NCBI GenBank assembly: GCA_000231825.2
Contig: JH720306.1
Location: forward strand, 477,784-541,783
DNA length: 64,000 nucleotides
Direction of reading: 5' to 3'
From: Tetrahymena elliotti 4EA
Lineage: Eukaryota > Ciliophora > Oligohymenophorea > Hymenostomatida > Tetrahymenidae
The translations under genes were made by a program, and so were the position numbers. Under the pieces are notes generated by a model that saw nothing but the letters and a program-made list of their open reading frames with translations, had not been told where the DNA came from and did no database searches. Below are positions 1-13,585 of this stretch, piece after piece. Position 1 is the first letter of the stretch. Each line of letters starts with the position of its first letter.

Positions 1-3000
1 AAGATTCAATAGTCGTCTTTTATTTATGTCTTAAAATAAAAAGTAAAATCATGAAATCATTTTAAACATTTAAATTTAATACTAAATTTTATTTTTTTTA
101 TTAACCATGAAAATTTAATCAATAAATCATTAAAAAAGTTTAATTTTTAAATATTATTTCAATTATTATAAATTAAAAAAAATCACAAAAAGAGACAGTT
201 TTGTAGTAAATTTTATTGATAAATTAAGATGATTAAGTAATGAAATAATTTTAGTTTTAAAATTCTTATTTGTAAATTTTATTTTACATTTTTTAAAATT
301 TTAAATCAAATTAAATTAGAGGATTAAATAATTTTAAATGTAAAGTTTTTAACTATAAATTTTATTTTCTATTTAAAGAATACCAAACCAAATAAAGAAG
401 TAATTGCTAAAAATAATGAAATGTTTATGAATATATTATTTGAAAATTTGAGAAAAATAGAGAAGAAGAGTTAATCACATAAAATAATTTTTAATATTAA
501 ATTTTATTTCTTATTTCTCAATTAAAAAAATGATGAGAAATCGTTTATCTCAATAAAAATAGAAAGTGTAAATTTTTTATTTATTTTTGTAAAATTCTTA
601 ATAAAATAAATTTATTTTAATCATTTTATTTCTTTTTTTTCTTTTTTTTGGTTTATTTAATTCAGTTTATTTTAGTTTGTTTTGTTTTGTTTTTTAATTT
701 TATTTGTTTTTTTTCTTTTTACCAATCAATTAATATTTTTGTTTTTTTTGTTCTAGTTTTATTTATTTTCTTTTTGTTTACTGATCAAGGTGTTTATTAG
801 GTTTTTCTTAACTATCTAAAATATTTTTTTCTTGTTTTTATTTTACTCTTTTTTGCTTAATTTTATTTTGGAGATTTGTTTAAATTTATTTAGAATTGTT
901 TTTAATGTTAAATATTTTATTTTTTGGTTTTTTCTATTGTTTTCCTAGAGCATCGTTTCATAGATTCTTTATACCTTTTTTTAAGTTTCTGAAAATTAAA
1001 AATTTTTAAAAAATTAAAATTGTTTTTTTGATAAGCTGATATAACATCATAGGTTCATTTTTGCTTCTTACTTATTCCGAAGAAGCTTAGAAGGAATAGA
1101 AAGGTAGTTAATATTTTTGATGCACCAATTCTTTAAAAGAATTTTTGATAGAAGAATGTATGGAATTGCTCAAAATGTGCTATTTTGTTGTCTCAAAATA
1201 TTTCGTTAAAAACTTGGATAAACCGTAAATCATTCTTGTTTAAGAGAAATGATGATTAAATAAGCATAGGTTCACTGTACATAGTACATTAAAGTTTATT
1301 TAATATTTGTAATAGCGGGATAATTCTATTTTAAAAAACTATAATTATGGCAATTCAATATTTCAGAGTACGTTTGACTTGTTTTTTATTTTCTTTATTT
1401 ATTAATTAATGTTTGGTAATTAATTGGTTTATAATAAAAAAGATATTCGTTTGAGCATTTAATTGGTTTATTTTTTTCATAAGTTTTATTATGAAATTTA
1501 TTTTTAACGGATTTGATTATTTTTTCTTATTTTCATATTAATATTTGAAATAATTTAAGAATAAAAATAAGTAAGAAAGATCTTTCAATTTTCAAATAAT
1601 TTAATAATAATTAAAACAAATCTTTGAATTAAAAAAACAAGAAAAACTACTAGCTGATAGAATCAAAAGAATAGGATTATCTTAGATAATTAAACATGTT
1701 TGCATAGCATTAGTTTTTTAAATATCGGAACCCAACACATTATTGAATTATCCATTTCAATATATTTAGATAAGTTTTTAAAGAAAAAATGGAAACAAAA
1801 CGAAAAAATTCATCTAAATCAAAGATGAATTATGTCAGTAAATAGGTGAAATCAAATTATTATTTCTGAAAAATGAATTTCGTTTAAAAATGCAAACATA
1901 CCTCATTCAAATTCTAATAAGCACTCATATTCATCATTAAAGAATATAAAGGAAGAATCAAAAATAAGATCTCTTTTTAAAACTTAAATTCTATTCTAAT
2001 AGAAATAAGTTAAAAACAAAACAAATACTTTTTATTAAAAAATGATTACAATTAGACTATCCACATCAATCTCCATTTTCTCTAAATAAGTTAGAACTTA
2101 TACAATTAACACATAAATAAACTCACTTTCTTACTTACAATCAATCCATATTTAATCATCTCATCTACTTAATAAAGCAATAAAAAAAACTAAATTAAAT
2201 AAATTCTAATATAAAAAATTACTAAAATGATAATGCTGATCTTTGTTTCTATTAAAAAAGTCTAACAACAAAAAAAAATAAAATAAAGTTTTTAAAGAAA
2301 AAGAAAAAATTTTGAAAAATTAAACAAATCTAAATCAAACTGAATCTTATTAAACAAATAATTTACTAATAATCATTAAGATTTCTTCATATATTTATTC
2401 CAAAATATCTCTATCATATCATACATTTTCATTTTTATAATAGAATTTCGATTTTACAATAGAATTATTTTTAAATATTTTATAATAAATTTTAAATTTA
2501 ACTTTAAAATTAAATTTTTAAATAGAATTATTTTCAATATTTTGTAATCTATTTAACATTAATAATTAAAATTATTTTTAACATTTTATAATTAATCCAT
2601 TTTAAATTTATTAATACAAATAATAAATGATAGAGTTATATCTAATATATTCATTCAGTAGTTTTAGCATTTTATCAAAAATATTAAGGTTATGAAGTTT
2701 TTTATTTTAATATTTAAAAAAAAAAAAATCATATCTATGCATGTTTACTAGAATTATTTTATGATAGAATTCTTTTTAAAATGTTTTGATCCAGCTACAT
2801 TAATGATTTATTTATGATATTATTTGAATATGATAGAGTTGCCTTTTTAATGCTTTGTTAAAGTTTTGTTATTTTTTAAATAGATCTATCTATTTTTAAG
2901 ATGATTTTTTAGTAATGATAATATTTTATGAAAAAGCTATTTTATTATTGTGGTAAGAATATTTTGAGTAATTCTGAATAGATTTTTTCTGATTTATCTC

Positions 3001-3434
3001 TCTTAGTTTATAATTTTTCTTATAAATATTTAATTTTTTGCTTCATATGAGAAATACTATTCAAAATATCCTTTAATAGAGATATTTTTAAATTATGTGC
3101 AATAGATTTATTTTAAAAGTAAAATTTATTTATTTTTAGAGAAGAAATTTTTAATATAAACGCAAGTAGTGGTTTTTATGTAATAGAATTTTAAATAATC
3201 TTTTGTTAAAATAAGAAATATGAATTAGTTATTATTGTTATTTAGTAAATATAAAAGATTTTTTAAATATATTTTTTTTGTAAAAGAATTTTATGTTACT
3301 CAATAATTCACTCTCTCACTCACTCTTAATTAATTTTTTGATGTATTTACATAAAGAAAAGGGCTTTAATTCAGGCTATTTATATTAATTATTTGTAAAT
3401 CTTTTAAAGACTTTTTTGTTTCTTTATTTTTCAT
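1..3434. other. Intergenic, no gene seen
   Basis: Very AT-rich sequence with long T and A runs. I found no extended frame under the ciliate code with recognisable motifs on either strand. A slightly less AT-rich patch lies around 1020-1380, but its short frames look random. The right end holds the 3' flank of the RING gene. Confidence 0.5.
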
Positions 3435-4223
3435 TCATTTTACTTGTTAACGACAAAGAGGACATGACTTTTTTACTGTCATCCAATCTCTTAAGCAATT
3501 ATTATGGAAAAAATGTGAGCATTATTTGAGCTTTATTATCTTGCTTTACTTATGAATAAAATCTTAAAGACATATAGCACATGTACTTGCTGAGCTTTGC
3601 ATTTATTACTCCAAAGATTAACTGCTTTAAGAATTCTTAGGATTAAATTTTGTATCACTTTTAGAAGGTATTTCATAATAAAGCTCAGTAAATATTTAAG
3701 GAGCTTACTCAAAGCTTAACTCTTCATTTCCTCCACTCATCAAATTAGCCAAGAAATTTAAAGATTTATGACACTTTATGATAGTATAGATAAGATGTAT
3801 TTAAAATATTATCTAGAGCATTATAAAAGGAGAAACAAACTACTGAGTGAGCTGCTTTAATAATGAAATACCACTTTCTCCAATCTAAGAAATAGGAACA
3901 ACATAAGGACTAAATGATACAATACTTTCTGAAGCAAATGTGTAGAATACGGAAAAAGTAAACAATACCAGAGACAATAAAATATTAATGAACTGCATTG
4001 CCTTAAACTTAGGAACCATTTTTTTAGTAGATTCTACTTAATCTGGATTAACATACCCTATTCCAAATCTTGAAATCAATTTATTTCTTACTATGATTAT
4101 GAACAAGACACATAAGAGATTTATAAAATAGCTTACATACAAAAGAACATTTAAGTAACAAACAACTAATAGGGCTATCTATATTAGGCTAATTATTAAA
4201 ATTAATACTAGTTCTTAACACAT
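3435..4223 (-). CDS. Multi-pass membrane RING-H2 finger protein (putative E3 ubiquitin ligase)
   Basis: Single exon, 262 residues, ATG at 4223 and TGA at 3437-3435. The first half is hydrophobic, with an N-terminal block of about 40 aliphatic residues (probably two helices) and further candidate helices near 3960-4010 and 3780-3835. The C-terminus carries a canonical RING-H2 finger: CAIC, a 16-residue spacer, then CSHFFHNNC, ten residues and CPLC, ending four residues before the stop. In this family such fingers recruit a ubiquitin-charged E2, and a membrane anchor points to a role in endomembrane protein turnover; the substrate cannot be inferred. All eight zinc ligands are present. I chose the start because no in-frame ATG was found upstream. 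The gene sits head-to-tail with the kinase upstream, about 500 bp away. Confidence 0.85.
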
Positions 4224-4739
4224 TTAATTAGCCTTTTCTTAAATATGAATTGCTTTTTTTGTCAGCTACACTTATCTTCTAAAAATAATGATTAATTAAA
4301 AGCTTTATTTTATTTACTATCCTTGGTTATAATAAATATTTTGATTATTATGTAATGTCAATCTAGGTATATTACATAATCGAATAGTTTTTAAATCATT
4401 TAAATTATTTCATTTATTTACATTAGATACATATTTTTAAATTTTAATTGATTTATTTTAAAATGCTATTTTTAGTCTATTTTTTAAAATTAAAAACTTC
4501 TATTATGTAAAGGTTTCATCAACTTAAAAGTTGTTAAAAGATTTGAAATTAATCATTCTTTTCATTTTCAATTTTATAAAGTTTAAATAAAAAATATTCA
4601 AATATAACTGTAAATATAATTAACTTTCAACAAATTAAAATATTATTTTGTTTGCCATACACCTTTATAAAAGATATTTATTCTTAATAATATTTATAAA
4701 GAAAAGATAACAAAGAAATGATTTTATAAATTTTAATTT

Positions 4740-6443
4740 TCAATATTAACTCCTTAGGGTATTATAGAACTTGTATACTAATTCTTATTATATTTTTAAT
4801 ATTTTGATAAAATAATCTATTTCTTTAAGTTCGCAATATAATTTAATTGCACTAGGATAATCTAAAACTTATTTGTTTTCATCTAAGCCAAATATTTATT
4901 ATATTCTATTTGTTATGAATTTGTATTCATTTACACTATTCGAGTATTCAATTAATTGACTTACTTATTCTTCAAAGCTCAAAAATTTGGCATACACTTT
5001 GTGAAAAGAAAGGAATGAGACAGTTCCGTTTGAAATAACATATTATAAATGACCATCAATGTTACTAATAAAATCTTTTTTAAATTTTCTTAAGGATTAA
5101 TCATATGATTTAAATTATGGTTTTTCTTATTTGATAGATTCAATTTAAACTTAAATTTGATTAATTAATTTTAATATATTTTATTCTTTATTTTACTCCT
5201 CAATCTAATAGCTTTTTTAAAAATTATTTATATCTTGATAAGGTTTTGCTTCATTTTTGACTTATTGGATAATTGAATAATTCATAATTTCTTCATTTAG
5301 AGGAAAGTTATTTGGATCTAAAGGTTTTTATTTAATAGATATCTCTTATTCAGAGTCCAAATAATATGTATTATCAGATAGTTTTATTAATTTACTTTTC
5401 TGAGGTAATGGATCAAAGTTAGGAAGAATTTATTCAAAAAGATTTGAAATTGTTTGAATAATTTAGTCTATTTTCAATCTCAAATTAGGTTCAATTTGGC
5501 AAATATTAAGTAGCATGCTATGTAAAATTTACAATTGTTATTCACCCTCTAGCATGATGAGATTTCCTACACTTCTAGGTCCTTATGTAATTATCTTTAT
5601 AAAATCTATATTCTTTGAACCTAAAATTCTGAAAAATATTAAACCAAGTGAAAAAATATCACTTTTTGTGCTCTATTTAATCAAATTTTTATCTATTTTT
5701 TTTAATTTTTCAACAAAACTTTAGCATATATCTACTTGAAGCTCAGGTGCCCTATAGAGTTAAGCTCCAGCTATTGAATATTTTACATAACTAGTACCTG
5801 CTTCAACATTAGCAGCCAACCCAAAATCAGAGATCTTCACTTAATTGACTTGGTTTATTAAAATATTGTCTGGCTTTAAATCCCTTAAAATAAAGCCTTA
5901 AGAATGAACATATTAAATACCTTCAGCCATCTCCTTACCATACTTTAAAAAACTTTAGACAGAAAGAAATTCATTTTCAGAGAGGAGATCATCAAAAGTT
6001 CCTTTACATTACTCCATTTAGATTATGATGTAAGAATTTGATTGAAAGTGATTAAAATATTTGACAACATTTGGATGATCTAGCCTTTTCATTACTTCTA
6101 CTTCTTTGAGGGCAGCAGATTTTATTTCTTCATTTACTTTACCTCTTTTATTCAAAATAAAAATGAATTTAAATGCGAAAGATTCACTTTAACTATTTTC
6201 TCCTATTAGAACATTTCCAAAGCATCCTTTTCCTGCTACATGAGTTGCCTTAAAGCCAAAGCTTTTTAGCTCATCAATTTAATCATTGAGATCTTCTTTT
6301 TCTTCTTCTTTGAGAGATGTAATATAACTTTATATGCTTTTCTAATGATTATTTTTCAATACTTATACTCCTCTTCTCTCTAAATACTCTTCATGATATT
6401 TAACCTAAACATTTCCAAAAATCTAAAAAGAATTATTGCGCAT
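4740..6443 (-). CDS. Protein kinase with coiled C-terminal extension
   Basis: Intronless, 567 residues, ATG at 6443 and TGA at 4742-4740. The kinase domain spans about residues 65-330. Visible landmarks are the glycine loop GKGCFG (71-76), the ATP-binding Lys92 in FAFK, an alpha-C Glu near 114, the catalytic loop LRDLKPDNIL (catalytic Asp188, Asn193), DFG at 206-208 and a RAPEL segment matching APE. The His of the usual HRD triad is Leu, which is uncommon but compatible with activity. The remaining 230 residues are charged and Gln-rich, probably partly coiled coil, without a domain I know. The fold resembles NEK/ULK-like serine/threonine kinases, but I cannot assign a subfamily. Codons in conserved motifs confirm TAA/TAG as Gln throughout. 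Confidence 0.85.
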
Positions 6444-6702
6444 TTTTTCTTCTTTTACCAATCAAAATTGTAAATATCTTTTTATTTTTTTAATTTGTTG
6501 ATTGTGTGTTTTAGAATTTTTTTATAAATTCTAAAAATGATCTTCTTAAAGAGTAAAATTTTTGTTTAGGAGTTTGAATAATTAATTTCTTTTATTCTAA
6601 TAAACTCTGAATGAATGAAAGAATGATTTGATTAATTCAAAATGGAAAATTTATAAGATTAGAATAGATAGATAATATATAAATAAATTAGTAAATTTTA
6701 TA

Positions 6703-9093
6703 TCAAGACATAAGATTATTGGCCCATCTTCCTTTTATAACTTAATTAGATTATGTGTAATAGGTGCCTTGACCATGTATTTTATCTTATTTAAAGCCAC
6801 CTACGTATCTTTCTCCATTTGAAACAAAAAGAGTTCCAAATCCTTCTTTTTGATCATTCTTAAAATCTCCTTCATATTTAAGCCATTTTTCTTATAAATT
6901 ATTAAAGTTCTTATAATCGAAAGGTCCTTAGTGAGGTTAAACAGAATTATTGTAGAGAGTACCATATCCATGAAATTAATCATCTCTCCAGCTTCCATCA
7001 TATGCAGTTGAACCATCTGGGAAATATAAAGTACCTTGTCCTGTTAAAAAATCATAAATTAAAAAAAGAACTTAGAAAAAATTAATTTACCATTCATTTT
7101 TCCATCCTTCCAAGAACCTTCATAGTAACCACCATTGTTATAATAATATTTACCCTTTCCATCTCTTGCTCCATTTCTTACTTCTCCTTCATATCTAGAG
7201 CCATTTTTATAGCTTTCACTTATTTTTTCCCTTCCTAATTCTACATAAAAGTATTATTAAGAGTTATAATCATAAATATAAAAAATTACTTGTTCCTGCC
7301 ATACTAGAAGTAAAATCTAATCCTGTTGTTCCTGATAAATAATTGCCTACCCCTGCACTTGAAAAACCTAATCCCATCATAGGAGGGGGCATAGAAAATT
7401 ACCCACCTAAAAGGTTCATGTTACTATTAAAATTATAGTTAGAGTTACCTCCCATTCCAACAATATCAATTCCACCTTAATTTACATTTGGATGCTAAGA
7501 CATACCAAAATTAGGAGCATCATCAGCAGGACTGACTCCATCAAGAATAGAGAAATTATCAAATGGCTTACTAGCTACCAAATTTAAATTGTTTGGTTTC
7601 ACACTACTTTAAATCTAAGCAGCTGGCTTGTTAGTAATATAACTTTGATTCAATACAGAAGCTGTATCGCTCTAGTCAGGATTTTAAATTTAGAATTAAG
7701 CTTATGCTTGATAATTGGTATTTTAAAAAGCTCTAAATTTAGGATTTCTTTAATTCTTTTCAAAGAGAGAATTGAAATTAGGTCTTTGAATTTCATTGAT
7801 TGTTAGCATTTCTTTGATCATATAATATAAAGAATCATGATACTTTTATTTAATTTCATTTAATCTATCTTGAATTTTATCTTCCAAAACCCATGCATGG
7901 TAGTAATCAAAACACGAATCTACACTCAATAAACTAGCTGCTTCTAACAAAACCATTCCTACACAAAATACATCAGATTTTTATTGGTCATGAATAGGTG
8001 TTTCTATATGTCTTTCTAAACCCTTTTTATTTAAATTTATTTCATTTTTATTCTTACATTTTTTTATTTTCAAAATAATTTTTTACATGTATTTAAGCAG
8101 GCGATAGAATAATTCCTTTATGATTGTTATCTTGATTATGAAAAACAAGGTCATAGCTGACTTCGTAGTTAAATAAACCAGGATCTGCAATTTTAACAGA
8201 ACCATATTATGTGATATAGATATTCTTACTTCTGACACATCCATGAGTAATATTGACACTATAGAAATATTTCATTCCATTAATCAAACAATATGCCATA
8301 TTCCAAATTTCATCTTCAGAGAAATATATTCCCTTCTTATTACGATTCTTTAAATCTGTAGCTAAGTCAGTCAAGAGATAATCAAAGAATAAGTAACTCT
8401 AATTTATTAATATTTAAAAATATTTATTCAATTCAAAACCATTAATAAAATATCTAAATGCTAAATTTAAAAGACATACTTTGTAGACAACAGAACAGAA
8501 GGCATCAACTGCTTTATGAACAATATCTTTTTTTATTTATTTAAAAATTGCAATTTTAGAGAAGATTTTTCAAAAATCTGCAAATAAATTATTCAAATAA
8601 TCTAAAGCAATAAAGTAAATAAATGAATAAATTACATCTCAAACGAACGATATTTTCATGATTTAGCTTAATTCTTCTAATAAACTATTGCTATACTTAC
8701 TCTGCTTCAGTTTCAGAGTTGCTTTCAACTATTTTGAGGACAATAATTTCTTTTTGTATTTTATGCTCTAATATTTAAACATCCCCTTTTAATTGATTTT
8801 ATTAAAAATAAGTCAACATTTACAGTGATAGCTCATTTTATTTTTAATTACTTACCATACCATTTGTCTTCCGTTTCTCCTTTAAATTCAAATTCTTTTA
8901 ATACTATCATCAACTCCTTGTTTGATGTTTCCCTGATCAAACAGGGATTCATCATTCTAGGATCACATTCAGTACATTAATGGCAGTCTTCGCATTATAA
9001 ACAATTACCACAACCTTCTTAACAATCCTTAAATATTTTTTAATTTTCGCAATTGCAATTGCATGAACAATAAGGCTCACAAATATTACCCAT
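6703..9093 (-). CDS. N-myristoylated pseudokinase fused to MORN repeats
   Basis: At least seven exons; the first run 9093-8856, 8785-8636, 8526-8480 and 8398-8087, and the stop is TGA at 6705-6703. The protein starts MGNICEPYC, a myristoylation-type N-terminus, followed by a Cys-rich stretch of about 14 Cys in the first 50 residues. A kinase-like domain follows: LKIV with the ATP-site Lys, then LNHENIVRL in helix C. The catalytic loop reads THGCVRSKNIYI, so the HRD Asp is lost, and DFG is DPG. That pattern predicts a non-catalytic pseudokinase, similar in style to kinase-homology domains that read HGxLxSxN. After a Gln/Asn/Gly-rich linker come about five MORN repeats (for example YYEGSWKDGKMNGQGTLYF), which in other proteins bind phospholipid or act as scaffolds. 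Probable role: membrane-bound scaffold. Exon phases for the first four exons check. Confidence 0.8.
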
Positions 9094-10701
9094 ACTAATT
9101 AATTGAATAGCTAATAATCTTAACTCTTAAAAATTCTATAAGTTATTTTTTTGTATTAATCAGAACTAACAATATAAACTAATTGTATCAATTTTTATAA
9201 ATATATTATTTATTCCTAATAAATTATTAATTCAGATTTTATAATTTGAAATTGACAGCTAATTTCTATCAAAATTTATTCACTTAACCCAATGAATCGT
9301 TAATTTCTTTGTTTATTTTTTGAATTATTTATACAAAATTTTTAATTTTTAAATTCATTGAATATCTTTTAGAATTATAGTTTTGTTTGTATTCCTCTTT
9401 CATCTATTCCTCATCTATAAATTCTACTAAAATTATATCAGCTACTAAAATATGTTAATTTTTATTATTTAAAAACCAACTAATAACTTCAATCAATAGG
9501 ATTTATATATTTTTAAGAAGAGGCAACTTTTTAAAATGAAAGAATAGTTGATAACATTTTAAAAACTAATTAAATTTTAATCTAATTTTTATTTTATCTA
9601 CATTACAAAAGGTAAATAAGGAAATTACATTTTTTTATTAACAAATTTATTCAAAATCAAACCACAAAACTCATTTTGATATCTTTCCATTTTATTTTCC
9701 TAATAGATAAAAAAAATTAAGAGGTTTTTGAAAATATTCATATTTTAAAAAGGAGATAACTATTAATTTTAAAATAATAATTTTATTAACAATGTATTCT
9801 TTATTATAAAAAAAAGATAAATTTTTTCAATTCTAAAATATAATAAGATAAGTAAATGTATTTATGAAAAAAAAAGAAGCAAATAATAATTTTTTTAATC
9901 AATCATATTTGGATTAAATTAGATAGACATTAAATATAAATGAAACATAGGTTAAAAACTAATAAAAAGTTATTTAGCTTTGATTTTATGTAAAATAAAG
10001 ATATAACTTTATCATGAATAAAATGTATAAACTGTATTTATGTTATCATTTAAATAAACAAAGAAAATATACAATTTATAATAAAAATACTTGTTAAAAA
10101 GCAAATAAAAAATCCAGCTAAGTTTAATTTTTATGAATTAGTTCATACATTTGATTAAATTTTATAAAAATAAAATATTAAATACCTTGAAAAAAAATGC
10201 TATTAAACTGTATTTTAGGTTATTTAAAAAGACAATTAAATTTTAAAATATTACTTATCTAAATACTTGTAATGTATTATGAATCCAAATTACAAAACAT
10301 AAATAAAATATATATAATTAAGTATAAGCATATGATAGATATCTAATTTTTTATGAAATCAAATGCTAACAAAGAAACAAAAAAAACTCAGATTAAAATA
10401 CTTTTTTATTTAAAAATAAGATGAATAAATATTAAAAATAAAATATGCTATGAGACTGTATTCTATGCTTTTATTTAGATTTAGTAAAAAAATACTATTA
10501 ATTTAAAAATATGTATTTATAAGGATTAATCTATGAATTGATATAACAAATACATAAACACAGAATAATTAAAGTAAATACAAGATAGTATGCATATCAT
10601 AGTATTTTTATGTTGTAAATATAATAAGGAGTATTTATAGATTTAAATTCTTTTCTATTGGATACTTTTTTAGGTATTATTTAAACTTATTGTTGGAAGT
10701 A
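9094..10701. other. Intergenic, no gene seen
   Basis: About 1.6 kb of AT-rich sequence between the MORN pseudokinase start and the CDKAL1 stop, both transcribed leftward. It must hold the upstream region of the former and the 3' flank of the latter. I see no coding frame, RNA gene or repeat. Confidence 0.5.
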
Positions 10702-12920
10702 TCATTATAATTACATCTTAAGCAAACCGCATAAAATTAAATATATTGCTATTATTATAAAACCATATTCCTTTAAGAATGATTTCTTTGGTTATTCTAC
10801 TGAAGTATTCAAGAATTCATCTGACTTAGCCTTTTGCTTATTTAACATTTCTTATTCCTCTTCTTCTTATTATTTAAGAATCTTTTTAACTTTTGATTCT
10901 GTTTGAGAAACGCTTAGTTGAACATAATCCTTGAAGAAGTCTGCAGAAGCTACTTCAGGTTCAGGATTTCTATCAATAATTTCACCTTCAATGTGCCAAG
11001 TTAAAACTTTGTTAACTTTAATAATCACTGATTTGCTATTTAATTATTTAATTGTTATTAATTTCATAATCAAATAAGTTTTAATAAAGAAATTTACCCA
11101 AGCAATGATTCATCATAAGGCAACATAACTTTAGCATATTATTTAGTGTGACCAACAAGTTAAAGAACTCCCTTCTTATCTTCCTTATCATTAATCCAAA
11201 TTCTTTAGGTAGTTCCTTATAAGTGATCCCATCTCTTAAATGTATCAAATAACTCTGTGATCTTCTTAGAACGCATTTTAACATCCTATGAAGGTACTTT
11301 TTTCATTTTCATAGCAGCTGTACCAGGTCTAGGATAGAATTAACTGATATTTAAGATAGGGAATTTATACTTATCTACCAGCTTTAAAGTATCATCAAAC
11401 TATACATTAGTTTCACCTGGGAAACCACAAATAATATCTGTAGCAATAGTCATATTAGGAACATTCTTCAGTAAATAATCACAAACTTATTCAAATTCCT
11501 CACAAGTATATTCTCTATTCATATTTTCTAAGACAGTGTTATTAGCAGCCTATTTAATTTCATAAATATAAATATTTATGTGAATTTTTCTAAAGTTTTT
11601 AATTGAATTACCTAAACTGGGATATGAAGGAAACTAAAGACTCTAGGATGTCTCAAGATTGTTGACATGTTTTATAAATGTTCCAGAATGTAAGGAGGAT
11701 TTGTCATACCTACTCTTAACATGACATCATTAGGGAGTACTTCAACAATTAATTTTAACAATTAAGAAATATCAGTTCCAATATCTCTACCATAAGCACC
11801 AGTATCTTCAGATGTAAGCCATATTTCCTTAACACCTTCTTCACAAACTGTTTTAACTCTACTGACAATAGCTTCAGGTTAGTAACTACCTAATTTACCT
11901 CTTGCATGCTTTGTCTTACAATAAGTACAACTACCAAGACAACCAGTATTAATAGGAATACTATTATTATAAATTGATTTATTTAAACAATTAGAATATC
12001 TTAAAAATAAACGATTACATTTCAATCAGATTATTCTTACGAATTTTTGGTAAATCCAAAGAAGGAAGAGTTTTTTTTCCATATAAACGAACCTTATTAC
12101 CCTTTAATGTTTCTTCTACAACTTCTACGACTCTATCAATTTAACTAATACCAATAACGCTAACATCATCTAACCCAGGTATATTTCTATCTCCCTAAGG
12201 AACACAACCAGCTACAACAATAGGTTTCTTTTTATGCTTGTATGTTTTAACAATTGTCATGAAAGCGTCCTAAGAAGGATTCTTAACAGTACAAGAATTA
12301 ACTAAAATTAAATGTGCATCCTTAGGATCACTGCATAAATTGTAACCATATTCAGCTAATTAACCCATCATAAATTCACTATCACTAATATTATGTGAGC
12401 ATCCAAATGTCTTGACATAAACATTTTAAGTACCAGGAACCTAATTGTTAACAGGCATATCTATTATAAAATATAAAATTTTTTTAACTTAAGTTCATTT
12501 CATTTTAATAAAATAATTTATTTTCAGATTTGAAGAATCTTCTACTTATTTAACATTCTTTTTCTTTTTGCTTTTGAATAATGTTATGGGTTTATTAGAT
12601 TCTCCTAGTCAAGTATTAACCAAAATGCTTAATGTTTGTTATAATTTAGATGATAATTGCAAATCATCATTTATTTTCATTATATTATTTTAAGTTTGAT
12701 CATAAAATTATTGCCATTTTTAATATTTTTTACCAAATTTGATTTCATCATCATCTTCTGGTTCTTAAAGTTCTTCTTACTTTGGTTCCTCTTCGACTTT
12801 CTTAACCTTTTTGGGTCTCTTTTTAATATTTCTATCTTTAACCCTATCCTTTTAAATAAAATCATCAGCGACGTCTCCTGCTATAACGTCTTCAATATCG
12901 GCTAGGTCTTCTTAACTCAT
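10702..12920 (-). CDS. CDKAL1: CDKAL1-type tRNA threonylcarbamoyladenosine methylthiotransferase
   Basis: Radical-SAM enzyme that adds a methylthio group to t6A37 of lysine tRNA (family knowledge). ATG at 12920, TGA at 10704-10702. After a Lys/Glu-rich N-terminus comes the UPF0004 domain ([16 protein letters not shown], then [10 protein letters not shown] and VAGCVPQG), the radical-SAM cluster motif in [20 protein letters not shown], the SAM-binding region ending [11 protein letters not shown], a TRAM-like segment, and a C-terminal hydrophobic helix ([14 protein letters not shown]) matching the ER tail anchor of animal CDKAL1. Introns with checked phase: 12733-12605; one near 12025-11965 joining NLIEI to IPINTG; one near 11610-11550; and one ending near 11030 before the TRAM exon. 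The junction between the second and third coding blocks (about 12530-12460) is unresolved. Six cysteines for two Fe-S clusters are present. Confidence 0.95.
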
Positions 12921-13224
12921 ATTTGAAGTTTATTATGCTAGTTTGTTACCCCTATTTAGTGCAGTGTAATTTGTATTTTTAATTAAATTTATATCGTTGT
13001 ATCAAATTTATATTTATATAGTTTATCTTTAGATATTATCAAGTCTGCAAAATTTTTAACAATTTGAAAATTCTATGAATAGCCAATGAATCAATTAAGA
13101 TGCAAACTTCCTTCTTAACTTGTCTAGAGATTTCAGAGAAATTTTAGGAATATTATAATAAATTCCTATTAAAATTATAATAATTCTTCTCTTTTCTAAT
13201 TTATTTAAAAGTAAGTAAACGAAT

Positions 13225-13297
13225 CATTTTAAATTATTTTCTCAAAACAAATTCCATTTTAAATTATTTTCTCAAAACAAATTTCATTTTAAATTAT
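13225..13297. repeat. 30-bp tandem repeat, 2.4 copies
   Basis: Unit starting CATTTTAAATTATTTTCTC repeats at 13225, 13255 and (first 13 bases) 13285. Copies 1 and 2 differ at one base in the last position. It is intergenic and non-coding, probably a recent slippage or duplication product. Confidence 0.9.
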
Positions 13298-13344
13298 AAA
13301 AATTAATTTAAATTGATTCATTCATTTAGAAATTATTATGGTGA

Positions 13345-13585
13345 TAATACTTAGGACAGGAATGTTAGTCCCTAAAGATAGACAGAAAAAACATTAATAT
13401 ACTAATTAATATTCATTTCTTATAGTTTAATAATATTGATTTCACAAGATCTGTCAGTTGTTTAACATTCTGTTCTGTTCAAAGTAGTCTCTGTCTTATA
13501 AATCCTAAGCTGAATCTGGGGGTGAGTAATTCATTGAATTCATTAGTGGGATCCTGTCTAACTACCTTGACCAGAAAGAAAAGAG
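13345..13585. ncRNA. Possible structured non-coding RNA, family unknown
   Basis: A roughly 240-bp island of clearly higher GC than its surroundings with no convincing protein frame. Complementary segments can be drawn by eye: CTTAGGA near 13349 with TCCTAAG near 13503, GACAG near 13381 with CTGTC near 13492, and GACAGGA near 13354 with TCCTGTC near 13551; some of these exclude each other. I compared it from memory with U1, U2, U5, U6, SRP, RNase P/MRP and telomerase RNA motifs and found no match. It could also be an unconserved remnant. Confidence 0.2.

Noticed and set aside
5515..5724. Plus-strand frame over the kinase gene
   Set aside because: It is the antisense shadow of the kinase C-lobe; the minus-strand frame carries all conserved motifs.
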